Below, piece by piece: positions 25,078-33,245 of a DNA stretch of 53,409 bases (within the stretch, counting starts at the first letter, position 1; each line of letters opens with the position of its first letter). The stretch lies in the NCBI RefSeq assembly GCF_000338295.1, contig NZ_ANMO01000251.1:1-53409 (forward strand). Reading direction: 5' to 3'. Both the position numbers and the translations under genes were made by a program. The notes under the pieces are model-generated. The model ran no database searches. It was not told where the DNA came from and saw only the letters and a program-made list of their open reading frames with translations. The stretch comes from Rhodopirellula europaea 6C. Its GTDB lineage: Bacteria > Planctomycetota > Planctomycetia > Pirellulales > Pirellulaceae.

Positions 25078-26694
25078 ATGACTGCCACCCGTCGTCGTCC
25101 CGTTGTTTTGATCGTTCGTGATGGTTGGGGCCAAAATCCTGATCCAAAATGGAACGAGTCCAATGCCGTTCATTTGGCCAGCACGCCAGTGGATGACAAG
25201 CTGACTCAAGAGTATCCCAGTGTGCTGATTCATACGTCTGGTGAAGACGTTGGATTGCCCGCCGGTGTGATGGGGAACAGCGAAGTTGGTCACCAAAACA
25301 TTGGTGCCGGACGGATCGTTGACCAAGAGGTCATGCGAATCACTCGAGCGATTCGGGACGAGTCGTTCTTCAGCAACCCGGTTGTCACCGGTGCAATCGA
25401 GCACGTCAAGAAAAATGGCGGGCGGCTGCATTTGTTGGGACTGATGTCCGATGGCCGAGTGCACAGCGATTTGCAGCACGGGATCGCCGTGATTGATCTG
25501 GCGAGACGGAACGGTTTGACGGGCGACCAATTGGCGATTCACGCAATCACTGATGGCCGTGACACATCGCCTCGTGGCGGGCTGAAGTTTGTTTCGCAAT
25601 TGACTGACCACTGCGAAGCTTCTGGTGTCGGCGTCGTCGCTTCCGTGATCGGGCGTTTTTACGCCATGGACCGTGACCTTCGTTGGGAACGAGTCGAGGC
25701 AGCGTACAAGTTGATGACACAGGGCACGGGGCAAACCTTCCCGAGTGCCAGTGCCGCAATTGAAAGCTACTACACGAATCCAACTGAAAGTAGCCGTGAT
25801 GGCGACGAGTTCATCACCGCTTCGTCCATCGTCGCAGGAGGCGGATCGCCCATCACGGTTCAGCCTGGCGATGCTGTGTTGTTCATGAACTACCGTGGCG
25901 ACCGTACACGCGAAATCACCAAGGCGTTCACGTTCGACGATGCGGCATGGAAGGACATCCCCGGCGGCGGATTCGATCGTGGTGAGAAGATCGACAATTT
26001 GTATTTCGCGACGATGACGGGATACGAAACCGGGTTGCCGGTCAAAGTGATCTTCGAGAAGCCCGCCAAGATGCCGAACATCCTTGGCGAGTACGTTGCT
26101 TCCAAGGGACTGCACCAATTCCGTTGTGCGGAAACCGAGAAGTACCCGCACGTGACGTTCTTCTTCAACGACTATCGAGACAATCCTTTTGATGAAGAAG
26201 AGTGGGGCATGGCTCCTTCGCCACGCGATGTTTCCACCTACGATCAAAAGCCTGAGATGTCTGCCGAAGACATCACCGAAAAGGTGCTCGAGCAAATCAA
26301 ATCGGGCATGTGTGACATGATCATCGTTAACTATGCCAACGGTGACATGGTCGGGCACACCGGTGTCTTGAACGCAGCGATCAAAGCGGTTGAAAAAGTG
26401 GATGCTTGTGTTGGCCGGGTTGTTGATGCGACTTTGGCTGCTGGCGGATCATTGGTTGTGACTGCTGACCACGGCAACTGCGAGCAAATGATCGATCCGG
26501 AAACCGGCGGGCCTCACACGGCGCACACGACTTATCAAGTTCCTTTGATCGTGGTGGATCCCGAGTTCGTTGGCAAACCGCTTCGCGAAGGTGGTCGTTT
26601 GGCTGACATCGCACCAACCGTTTTGGCTCTGATGGGTTTGGAAGTGCCGCCTGAAATGACCGGCCGTCCACTCATGGAAACACAGACCGCCTGA
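25078..26694 (+). CDS. gpmI: 2,3-bisphosphoglycerate-independent phosphoglycerate mutase
   Basis: The frame runs back to a TTG at 25063, but the ATG at 25078 (MTATRRRPVVLIVRDGWG) is the usual start, giving 538 residues. This metalloenzyme interconverts 3- and 2-phosphoglycerate in glycolysis. The phosphorylatable Ser is S68 in GVMGNSEVGHQNIGAGR. The HAITDGRDTSPRGG, RDLRWERV, NYRGDRTREI and VNYANGDMVGHTG segments, and the C-terminal VTADHGNCE metal site, are all present. The protein is complete. The last base of its TGA stop is the first base of the ATG of the next gene, a GT87-type protein. Confidence 0.96.
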   Translation: MTATRRRPVVLIVRDGWGQNPDPKWNESNAVHLASTPVDDKLTQEYPSVLIHTSGEDVGLPAGVMGNSEVGHQNIGAGRIVDQEVMRITRAIRDESFFSNPVVTGAIEHVKKNGGRLHLLGLMSDGRVHSDLQHGIAVIDLARRNGLTGDQLAIHAITDGRDTSPRGGLKFVSQLTDHCEASGVGVVASVIGRFYAMDRDLRWERVEAAYKLMTQGTGQTFPSASAAIESYYTNPTESSRDGDEFITASSIVAGGGSPITVQPGDAVLFMNYRGDRTREITKAFTFDDAAWKDIPGGGFDRGEKIDNLYFATMTGYETGLPVKVIFEKPAKMPNILGEYVASKGLHQFRCAETEKYPHVTFFFNDYRDNPFDEEEWGMAPSPRDVSTYDQKPEMSAEDITEKVLEQIKSGMCDMIIVNYANGDMVGHTGVLNAAIKAVEKVDACVGRVVDATLAAGGSLVVTADHGNCEQMIDPETGGPHTAHTTYQVPLIVVDPEFVGKPLREGGRLADIAPTVLALMGLEVPPEMTGRPLMETQTA

Positions 26695-28013
26695 TGTCGG
26701 CTGCCCCGCGGGAAGGTTGGACCGTCGGGAATCGAGCCGTCGCGATCATCGCTGCCACGTTATTGTCGGTGGGTTTGATTGCGACGTTCTCACGCATTGT
26801 CGTGGACTATCAGACGCCAGGCCCTTTTGATCCTGAGAATCAAGGGCTGTGTGATTTTCACAACGGAATCTATTTTCCAACGCGAGCAGTGTTGGCGGGG
26901 GAAAGTCCGTATAGCGATGCTTACGCCGCGAAGTATCCGGTCGCGAGACAGATCCCATTCTTTTCGCCAGTGATTCTGTTGATGCACGCGCCGCTGGCGT
27001 TGCTGCCGCTGCATGTTGGCGAAGTGTTGAATGTGATTCTGCAACTGTTTCTGCTGGCGGCGATCGCAATTTTGGTGGCTCGTGAAGCGGGGTACCCAAA
27101 GCGATATGACGCGGTGCTCTGCATTGCCATGGCGATGGTTTACAGTCGCGGTGGTCACATCACATTGTTCAACGGCTACTTCACTTTTCAGTTGGTGTTG
27201 GCAACGTTTTTGTCAGTCGTTTGGGCTGATCGCCGGCCCGTTCGGGCGGCGTGTGCGTTGTTGGTGGTCTCGGCCAAGCCAACTTATATCTTGCCGCTCG
27301 GGTTCCTGATGCTGGCTCGCGGCAATTGGCGAGCATTGATCGTCGGTGCTGTGCTCAGCATCGCTGGCGCCGCGTTGCCGCTGGCTTGGGTCGCTCACCA
27401 CGAAGGTGACGGCGATGTTGCAGCGGGTGTTTCGATCCTGCAGCAGCAGATTGTCGACACGCAGGAAGTTCACCGTTCGATGGACGACGAGTCTCCCGTG
27501 TATTCTTGGACACGGCTTGATCTGTTTGCGATCATCGCGAAATGGCGAGGGGAAGACCCGGGGGATCTGCCGCATATTCTGGCGATGGCGGCGCTGTTGA
27601 TTGTCCCGATGTGGGTTCTGTTTGTGCGAGCCCGACGGGGCGAGGACGACGGGATTGCTGGCGTGACCGGTGGCGTTTTGCTGACCGCTTTATTGGTCAG
27701 TTTGTACCATCAGTCGTACGACTCGCTGCTGATGATCGCGCCCGTTGCCGGGGCTTGGATGGCGAGGCTGGACGGTTGGGCGAGTGTCTCGCCTAAACTT
27801 CGTTGGGTTTTGTGTGCCTTGATGGCGTTTCCGGCACTCAATTATTTGTCGACGCGAACGTTCTTGTTGCGGTTCGAATTGACCGAGGTCATGGTGAGAA
27901 TCTTCACCAGCCTCAATGGGGTTTGCTTGGCGATTTCGTTGGTGATCCTGTGTTGGATCGCGTATCGAAAGCAAGCCGACGAGAAGAATCAGGTCAGTGG
28001 GAACGTCGAGTGA
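26694..28013 (+). CDS. GT87/DUF2029-type polytopic membrane glycosyltransferase
   Basis: A 439-residue membrane protein with about 9-11 predicted hydrophobic segments (for example residues 14-33, 98-130, 150-180, 195-245, 285-330 and 375-425). The periplasmic loop after the first helix has DFHNGIYFPTRAVLAGESPYSD, which fits the Asp-containing loop of GT-C transferases using polyprenyl-linked mannose. Also ITLFNGYFTFQLVLATF and VSAKPTYILPLGFL are typical of DUF2029. The ATG overlaps the gpmI stop (TGATG), indicating translational coupling, though the functional link is not obvious. The donor and acceptor are unknown. Confidence 0.8.
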   Translation: MSAAPREGWTVGNRAVAIIAATLLSVGLIATFSRIVVDYQTPGPFDPENQGLCDFHNGIYFPTRAVLAGESPYSDAYAAKYPVARQIPFFSPVILLMHAPLALLPLHVGEVLNVILQLFLLAAIAILVAREAGYPKRYDAVLCIAMAMVYSRGGHITLFNGYFTFQLVLATFLSVVWADRRPVRAACALLVVSAKPTYILPLGFLMLARGNWRALIVGAVLSIAGAALPLAWVAHHEGDGDVAAGVSILQQQIVDTQEVHRSMDDESPVYSWTRLDLFAIIAKWRGEDPGDLPHILAMAALLIVPMWVLFVRARRGEDDGIAGVTGGVLLTALLVSLYHQSYDSLLMIAPVAGAWMARLDGWASVSPKLRWVLCALMAFPALNYLSTRTFLLRFELTEVMVRIFTSLNGVCLAISLVILCWIAYRKQADEKNQVSGNVE

Positions 28014-28097
28014 GCTAGATTGGGATGGAACTTTGGGGGAATGCATTCGTCCAAAGTTTGTTCATGGAACATCTCCCCCTTGTTGAGATTCGCTCAA

Positions 28098-28670
28098 ATG
28101 CTCGATCGATTCCTTTCTTGCGTCCGCTCGCGTTTTGCTCCGCTTGTTCTTGCTGCAGTTCCGGTGGCACTGTTTTCCGCGATGGACGCCCAAGAAGTGG
28201 TTGCGCAGCAGGAGGTTGCCGCTGGTCGATCGGGTCCGATCAAGGATGTTTCTTTTCAGGCGTTGTGGTTGATCGAATCCGACGACGCGAACCGGATTGA
28301 ATATGCGGGGCCCGCGCGCGAGGCATTGACGACGGTTGGATTTGGCCGATTGGTTCCTGCGGGCAGCGCGATGGCATCCGTCACGGTTGGATTGGACGCT
28401 CGTGTGGACGGTGGCTCGCGCTACGGTCAATTGCAGTGCCAGGTGCGGTTTCTAAACACGACGGAGTCGGGTGAAGTTCAGGCTCAGGTCGAGTTTAGGA
28501 CGCAGCCACAATCGGGCATGACCATCGCGACCACTGTCAGAGCACCGGTTGGAAAGTGGTTCCTAGTTGGGGCGGCTGACTCACGAACGGGATTGCCCAC
28601 TCACGCTGATGATGGCAAACGAGCGGTGATGATCATGAAAGTGACCAAGGATGTGATCACCCTGGAGTGA
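28098..28670 (+). CDS. Secreted protein of unknown function
   Basis: The ATG at 28098 opens a protein of 190 residues with a signal peptide (MLDRFLSCVRSRFAPLVLAA, cleavage near AMDAQ or VVAQQ). The frame upstream to 28020 is not needed. The mature part alternates short hydrophobic and polar strands (ALWLIES, ASVTVGLDARV, YGQLQCQVRFLNT, VQAQVEFRTQP), so it is probably a small all-beta domain. There is no recognised family. It may follow the GT87 gene in transcription with an 84-base gap. Confidence 0.6.
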   Translation: MLDRFLSCVRSRFAPLVLAAVPVALFSAMDAQEVVAQQEVAAGRSGPIKDVSFQALWLIESDDANRIEYAGPAREALTTVGFGRLVPAGSAMASVTVGLDARVDGGSRYGQLQCQVRFLNTTESGEVQAQVEFRTQPQSGMTIATTVRAPVGKWFLVGAADSRTGLPTHADDGKRAVMIMKVTKDVITLE

Positions 28671-28710
28671 TCGCTGTCTTGGACCAAGGTGTTCGCTTGG
28701 TTGGCGATTG

Positions 28711-28786
28711 AACGCAAAGACGCTAAGTCGCGGAGACGCGTGGCGTTGTTTGGAACTCTTTGCGAACTCGCGGCTTGGCGTCGTTT
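28711..28786. repeat. Imperfect inverted repeat of the ACGCAAAGACGC type
   Basis: The left arm (28711-28740, starting AACGCAAAGACGCTAAG) and the right arm (about 28757-28786, ending with TTGGCGTCG) are imperfect reverse complements. ACGC-AAG-CGCGG-type segments appear in both. Short intergenic sequences of this look are widespread in diverse bacteria. The rest of this 153-base gap between the secreted protein and the SDR gene holds nothing else I can name. Confidence 0.5.
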
Positions 28787-28823
28787 CGTTAGTAATCTCG
28801 CCAAGTCTCGGTGAATCGTCGGC

Positions 28824-29825
28824 TTAGTTGCCGAGGTGGTGCTGGCGGATCCAGTTGGCCGCGTCGGTGAGGCTTTCTTCGAAGGGGCGGATTTTGTAGT
28901 CGAGTTCGCTTTGGGCTCGCGAGCTGTCGTAGTAGTGGTATTGGCTCGACATGCCCACGGCGGCGCTGTTGAAGTCAACTTCGTGTGGCAGCAGTTTGCC
29001 GACCACGTCGCCGGCGAGTCCTGCGATCCATCGCTGAGCCGGTCCGGCTCGCATGATGGGCTGGCGGGCTCTCATCGCCTCGGTCATCGCCTTCCAAAGT
29101 TCGAGATAACGCATGTTGTGACCGGCCAAAATGTATTGTCGGCCCGATGGGATTTCGTTGGCAAGCAGCTTTTCCGCGGCGCGGATGGTGGCGGCGGCCA
29201 CGTCGCGGGAATCGCAGGTGCTGTTGCCGCCTGAAGGCGAAAGCGGACGCCAGGCTTTGCTGACTTCCAGCAACATTCGCCCGCTGCTGGGTTTCCAATC
29301 CCAGGGACCGAGCATGAACCCCGGGTGAACCAAGACGGCTTTCAGGCCATCTTGGACGCCCTGCAAAACGACTTCATTGCCGGCTCGTTTGCTGAGGACG
29401 TAGCTGCACGGGATTTGCCCGCCGGCGTGGTCCAGCGGGGTGTCTTCGTTCGCCACGCCGTTGCGGTCCGCGATACCGAGCGTGTTGACGGTGCCAACGT
29501 GAACGAGTTTGCAATCGTGATGCAGGCAGGCATTGACGATGGTTCGGGTGCCGTCGCGGTTGACGGCCATGCTGTCGTCGAGGCGTTTCCAACCCAGGTG
29601 GATCATGCCGGCGGAGTGAATGACCGCATCGCAGTCAGCCACCGCATTTTCGATCGCGGTCTTGTCCTGCAGATCGCCGTGAGCGAACTGAGTGTGGATC
29701 CCATCGAAGACTTGCGAGTCGGGTTCGCCTCGTACCAGCGCGATTAAGTCGTGACCGGCGCCCGACAGTTGGCGAAGGATCGTGTTGCCTAGCAAGCCAG
29801 TGCCGCCAGTCACAAAGACTCGCAT
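28824..29825 (-). CDS. NAD(P)-dependent extended short-chain dehydrogenase/epimerase
   Basis: A 333-residue Rossmann-fold protein of the dihydroflavonol-4-reductase/HpnA-like extended SDR type. The nucleotide-binding motif is GGTGLLG (residues 7-13), followed by HGDLQD (binding the adenine), AVIHSAGM, VNRDGT, and the active-site tyrosine/lysine Y142/K146 (SYVLSKRAG). The third member of the triad is likely in HVGTVNTLG. The C-terminal half (WKAMTEAMRARQP onward) is the substrate domain. The substrate is unknown. The repeat element at 29868-29929 lies upstream. Confidence 0.88.
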   Translation of the reverse strand: MRVFVTGGTGLLGNTILRQLSGAGHDLIALVRGEPDSQVFDGIHTQFAHGDLQDKTAIENAVADCDAVIHSAGMIHLGWKRLDDSMAVNRDGTRTIVNACLHHDCKLVHVGTVNTLGIADRNGVANEDTPLDHAGGQIPCSYVLSKRAGNEVVLQGVQDGLKAVLVHPGFMLGPWDWKPSSGRMLLEVSKAWRPLSPSGGNSTCDSRDVAAATIRAAEKLLANEIPSGRQYILAGHNMRYLELWKAMTEAMRARQPIMRAGPAQRWIAGLAGDVVGKLLPHEVDFNSAAVGMSSQYHYYDSSRAQSELDYKIRPFEESLTDAANWIRQHHLGN

Positions 29826-29867
29826 GGTTATTCCTTGGGGACCAACGGAATCAGGAGTGGCAGAGTT

Positions 29868-29929
29868 TTAGCGGAACGGCGCAAGCCGTCCGGTGCCGTG
29901 GAACCGGAGGGCTCGCGCCCTGCCGCTAA
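29868..29929. repeat. 62-nt cloverleaf-forming intergenic element
   Basis: Four perfect stems nest in a tRNA-like geometry. The outer 7-bp stem is TTAGCGG (29868-29874) with CCGCTAA (29923-29929). Inside are three 5-bp stems: ACGGC/GCCGT (29876-29880/29885-29889) with a GCAA loop, CCGGT/ACCGG (29890-29894/29903-29907) with an 8-base loop, and AGGGC/GCCCT (29908-29912/29917-29921) with a TCGC loop. Only two bases between stems are unpaired. A partial copy is at 37262-37288. It ends 5 bases before the accC stop codon region, so it may also affect the accC transcript end. Confidence 0.7.
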
Positions 29930-29934
29930 GATTC

Positions 29935-31287
29935 TTAAGACGTTTGGCCTTTGTAGTTCCGGTCGACGAACTTGGTGTCCACCGTGCCGCTCACAAAGGC
30001 TTCATTCTGCAGGATCCAGTTGTGGAATCCAACGGTCGTGGTGATCCCTTCGACCTGCAGCTCTTTCAAGGCACGCAGCATCGTCGCGATGGCTTGTTCT
30101 CGCGTGGGACGATGGACGATCAGTTTGCCGATCATCGAATCGTAGTAGGGCGGAACCACGTAGCCGGACTTCACATGCGAATCGAATCGAACGCCCATGC
30201 CGCCAGGCACAAACATCGACTCAATTTTGCCGGGACAAGGTTGGAAGTTCTTCGTTGGATCTTCCGCGTTGAGACGGCACTCGATCGCGTGGCCCGTGCA
30301 TGTCAGTTCTTCTTGACGGAAGGACAGCGGCAGTCCCGCGGCGACGCGAATTTGCTCTTGGATCAGGTCGACGCCGGTGATCATTTCGGAGACCGGGTGT
30401 TCGACTTGGATTCGCGCGTTGACTTCGATGAAGTAGAAGTTGTAGTCCTTGTCGACGATGAACTCGACGGTTCCCGCACCGGCGTAGTCCGCACCGGCGA
30501 TCATTCGCACAGCGGCGTCGCAGATCGCTTCGCGGCGGTCTTGCGGCAGGTCGGGGCTGGGGGCTTCTTCGACGAGTTTTTGGTGTCGTCGTTGGACGCT
30601 GCAGTCACGTTCGAACAGGTGGCAGACGTTGCCGTGCGTGTCCGCGATGACTTGGACTTCAATGTGGCGTGGCTGCTGAATGAATTTCTCCAGGTACACG
30701 CCGCCGTTGCCGAAGGCTGCGATGGCTTCGTTGCGAGCCGCTTCGAGTTGGCTCTTGAGGACATCTTCGGTCTCGGCGACCCGCATGCCTTTGCCACCAC
30801 CACCGGCGGTGGCTTTGATTAGCACGGGAAAGCCAATTTCCTTGGCGGTGTCGATGGCTCGATCGAAGTCCGTGATCAACCCGTCACTGCCGGGAACGAC
30901 CGGGACGTTTTGAGCGATTGCCATGGAGCGAGCGGTGTTCTTGTCGCCCAGTTTGTCCATCGCGGTTGGCGAGGGGCCGATGAATTCGAAGCCGCTGCTT
31001 CGGCATTGCTCGTTGAATTGAGCGTTTTCCGCCAGGAAGCCGTAGCCAGGGTGGATGGCATCAACGCCGGCGACTTCTGCCGTGGCGATGATGCGATCGA
31101 TTTTCAAGTAGCTGTCCGCACTGCGATTTGTCCCGACGCAGTAGGCATGGTCCGCCAGCTTGACGTGCATGGAGTCTTTGTCGGCTTCGCTGTAGACGGC
31201 GACCGACTCGATGCCCATTTCACGGCATGCGCGAATCACACGCAGCGCAATCTCGCCTCGGTTGGCGATCAAAATACGTTCGAACAT
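29935..31287 (-). CDS. accC: Acetyl-CoA carboxylase, biotin carboxylase subunit
   Basis: A 450-residue ATP-grasp enzyme that carboxylates biotin on AccB, the first step in fatty acid synthesis. The N-terminal biotin carboxylase domain opens [20 protein letters not shown]. The ATP-grasp glycine-rich loop is [12 protein letters not shown]. Catalytic segments [31 protein letters not shown] (metal-binding Glu and the QVEHPVSE loop) and [13 protein letters not shown] are intact. The length matches E. coli AccC (449). The start is an ATG at 31287, three bases after the accB stop, so the genes form an operon. The stop lies close to the cloverleaf repeat. Confidence 0.96.
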   Translation of the reverse strand: MFERILIANRGEIALRVIRACREMGIESVAVYSEADKDSMHVKLADHAYCVGTNRSADSYLKIDRIIATAEVAGVDAIHPGYGFLAENAQFNEQCRSSGFEFIGPSPTAMDKLGDKNTARSMAIAQNVPVVPGSDGLITDFDRAIDTAKEIGFPVLIKATAGGGGKGMRVAETEDVLKSQLEAARNEAIAAFGNGGVYLEKFIQQPRHIEVQVIADTHGNVCHLFERDCSVQRRHQKLVEEAPSPDLPQDRREAICDAAVRMIAGADYAGAGTVEFIVDKDYNFYFIEVNARIQVEHPVSEMITGVDLIQEQIRVAAGLPLSFRQEELTCTGHAIECRLNAEDPTKNFQPCPGKIESMFVPGGMGVRFDSHVKSGYVVPPYYDSMIGKLIVHRPTREQAIATMLRALKELQVEGITTTVGFHNWILQNEAFVSGTVDTKFVDRNYKGQTS

Positions 31288-31290
31288 GGA

Positions 31291-31794
31291 TCAGCCGTCC
31301 ACCTGGACGCGGAACAAAGGTTTGCCGAAATCGACGGCTTGTTGATCGCCGACGAGCACTTCAACGATCTTTCCGCGGCATTCGGCGGGAATTTCGTTGA
31401 AGACCTTCATGGCTTCGACGATGCACACCACGGTGTCTTCGCCGACGACATCACCGACCTGAACAAACGGTGGGGATTCCGGGTTGGCCTTGGAATAGAA
31501 CGTGCCCACCATCGGCGAATTGATCGTGATGGTACCGGCCGTGTCGGCTGGAGCATCGCCACCGGACGCAGCTGCAGGAGCGGCGGCGGGTGCAGCGGGA
31601 GCGGCCGCGACAGGGGCTGCCGCAACGGGAGCGGGAATCATGGCCGGAGCCGTGCCGCCACGCGTCAATTTGATGCGATCATCGCCTTGTTGCAGGTCCA
31701 CTTCGTTCAGTTCGTGTTGCTCCATCAACTCGACGATCTGGCGAATCCGATCGATGTCAAACACATCCCCGCCGTCGGGTGTTTCCGATTTCAT
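31291..31794 (-). CDS. accB: Acetyl-CoA carboxylase biotin carboxyl carrier protein
   Basis: A 167-residue BCCP. The biotinylated lysine is K130 in IVEAMKVFNEI. Residues 14-50 (FDIDRIRQIVELMEQHELNEVDLQQGDDRIKL) are the usual helical N-terminus of bacterial BCCP. A long Ala/Pro-rich linker (around 55-85) precedes the biotinyl domain (VQVGDVVGEDTVVCIVEAM). The frame extends to a TTG at 31821; the ATG at 31794 (MKSETPDGG) is chosen. Its partner AccC is 3 bases downstream; AccA and AccD are not in the window. Confidence 0.95.
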   Translation of the reverse strand: MKSETPDGGDVFDIDRIRQIVELMEQHELNEVDLQQGDDRIKLTRGGTAPAMIPAPVAAAPVAAAPAAPAAAPAAASGGDAPADTAGTITINSPMVGTFYSKANPESPPFVQVGDVVGEDTVVCIVEAMKVFNEIPAECRGKIVEVLVGDQQAVDFGKPLFRVQVDG

Positions 31795-31885
31795 ACGAAG
31801 TCCGATACCTGCAAAGTCCAATGTTTTTCGAATCCAGATCGGACCCGATCAACCTTTTCTGATTGAAGATTAAGTTCGCAACGTT

Positions 31886-32992
31886 TTACACAACAAGACG
31901 ACAATCATCGAGACCCTTCGGAAGGGTGCTCAGTCGTTCAAATCCATCGGCGGTGACGAGGATGTCATCTTCGATGCGAATCCCGAATTCTCCCTCGAAA
32001 TACACGCCAGGTTCCACGGTGAGAACCATCCCCTCGCGGAGCACGTCGGTCGACATCGGACCCATGCGTGGATCCTCGTGAATTTCCAAGCCAAAACTGT
32101 GTCCGAGGCCGTGTTTGAAGGCGTCGCCCAAGCCCGCTTTTTGAAGGACCTGGCGAGCTGCCCGGTCGACTTCGATGGCTTCCACGCCATCTCGAATGGC
32201 TGAAATCGCGGCTTCTTGGGATTCCAAAACCGCTTGGTAGGCGGCTTCAAATCGATCGGAAGTTGCTGAACGCACGTCAGCTTTGTGCAGCGTTCGAGTC
32301 AAATCGCTGCAATACCCGTCGACGCGAGCCCCCCAGTCGATGAGCAAGGTGCGGCAATCCGCCAAAGCGATGTCGTGCGGATGATAGTGGGGCAGGGCAC
32401 CATTGGGTTCGGCACCCGCGATCACATCAAAGGCAACGCCGGAGGCCCCCAGGCTTCGCATGGTCGCTTCCAATTCGTGAGCGATTTGCAGTTCGGTGGT
32501 TTGCGGCGTCAGTTTGTTGGTGACGCTGAGAAAACTTCGCTCAGCAATCGAAATGGCTCGCCGGATCGTCGCCAATTCGTCGGCGTCTTTGATGGAGCGC
32601 AGCGTTTCGACCAACCCGGATGTTTGAGTCCATTCAACGGATTTGATTTGTTCTTTCCACTGGTGCAGCGTGGAAACTTGCACGTGATCGGCCTCGAAAC
32701 CGATTGTTTTCAGCGACGAATCAGCCAAATACTCGGCCAGCAAGGCCACCAAAGTCTGGCTGGGTGGCCGAATGGCACTTTCCAGAGTCGGGCATTCATC
32801 GGCGATTTGCGTTTCGTAGCGGCGATCGGACAACAAGGTGGCTTTGCCGTCGGGACGGACCAACAACCAGGTGCTGTCTCCGGTGAATCCGCTGAGATAT
32901 CGCACGTTGACTTCGCTGCAGATCAGAATCGCATCCATCTGCTGGCCCGATTCGGCGATGGATTGCACAAGTCGTTCAATACGCTGAGTCAT
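31886..32992 (-). CDS. M24 family metallopeptidase, Xaa-Pro aminopeptidase-like
   Basis: A 368-residue creatinase/aminopeptidase P-type protein. The N-terminal creatinase-like domain runs to about residue 130. The pita-bread domain has all five metal ligands: D219 (LLIDWGA), D230 (CSDLTRT), H298 (GLGHSFG), E327 (TVEPGVYF) and E341 (RIEDDILV). It likely removes N-terminal residues preceding proline. It lies 91 bases upstream of accB on the same strand, matching the pepP-accB-accC order seen in many bacteria, where efp often sits between (absent here). A 221-base divergent region separates its start from alaS. Confidence 0.93.
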   Translation of the reverse strand: MTQRIERLVQSIAESGQQMDAILICSEVNVRYLSGFTGDSTWLLVRPDGKATLLSDRRYETQIADECPTLESAIRPPSQTLVALLAEYLADSSLKTIGFEADHVQVSTLHQWKEQIKSVEWTQTSGLVETLRSIKDADELATIRRAISIAERSFLSVTNKLTPQTTELQIAHELEATMRSLGASGVAFDVIAGAEPNGALPHYHPHDIALADCRTLLIDWGARVDGYCSDLTRTLHKADVRSATSDRFEAAYQAVLESQEAAISAIRDGVEAIEVDRAARQVLQKAGLGDAFKHGLGHSFGLEIHEDPRMGPMSTDVLREGMVLTVEPGVYFEGEFGIRIEDDILVTADGFERLSTLPKGLDDCRLVV

Positions 32993-33213
32993 GAAGTCGA
33001 TATCCAGTGGTGAAGTTGAGTTGGCGTTTCGCGGCGGATCATTTCATCTGGCCAGAAAAGCTCGTCGGTTGCCATTTGGCGGCCGGCATTGTGGGCCGAA
33101 ATTCGGCACCTGTCACCCGTTGGGCATCGACTGATATCATGCCGGCGATGGAACGCGAGCCCCCGTGGCTCAATCCCCGATCTCTTCCTTGTTGAATCCA
33201 CCCGCACATCCTG

Positions 33214-33245
33214 ATGAAAACTGACGAACTGCGCGAAAATACTTG
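33214..33245 (+). other. Frameshift site between the ATG and body of alaS
   Basis: The bases from the ATG at 33214 to the A-run at 33236-33239 encode the expected family N-terminus. In-frame with the body, a TGA at 33222 blocks translation from upstream, so only the TTG at 33243 can start the body frame as written. Adding one A to the run joins both parts as ..RE-K-Y-LAFF.., the typical AlaS N-terminal helix. Confidence 0.75.

Noticed and set aside
24913-26358. A 481-codon minus-strand frame opposite gpmI
   Set aside because: gpmI is complete and conserved on the plus strand; the antisense frame has no recognisable domain.
29868-29929. Reading the cloverleaf element as a tRNA gene
   Set aside because: The loops are 4, 8 and 4 bases, with no T-loop GTTCGA-like sequence and no CCA context, and the element is only 62 bases long.
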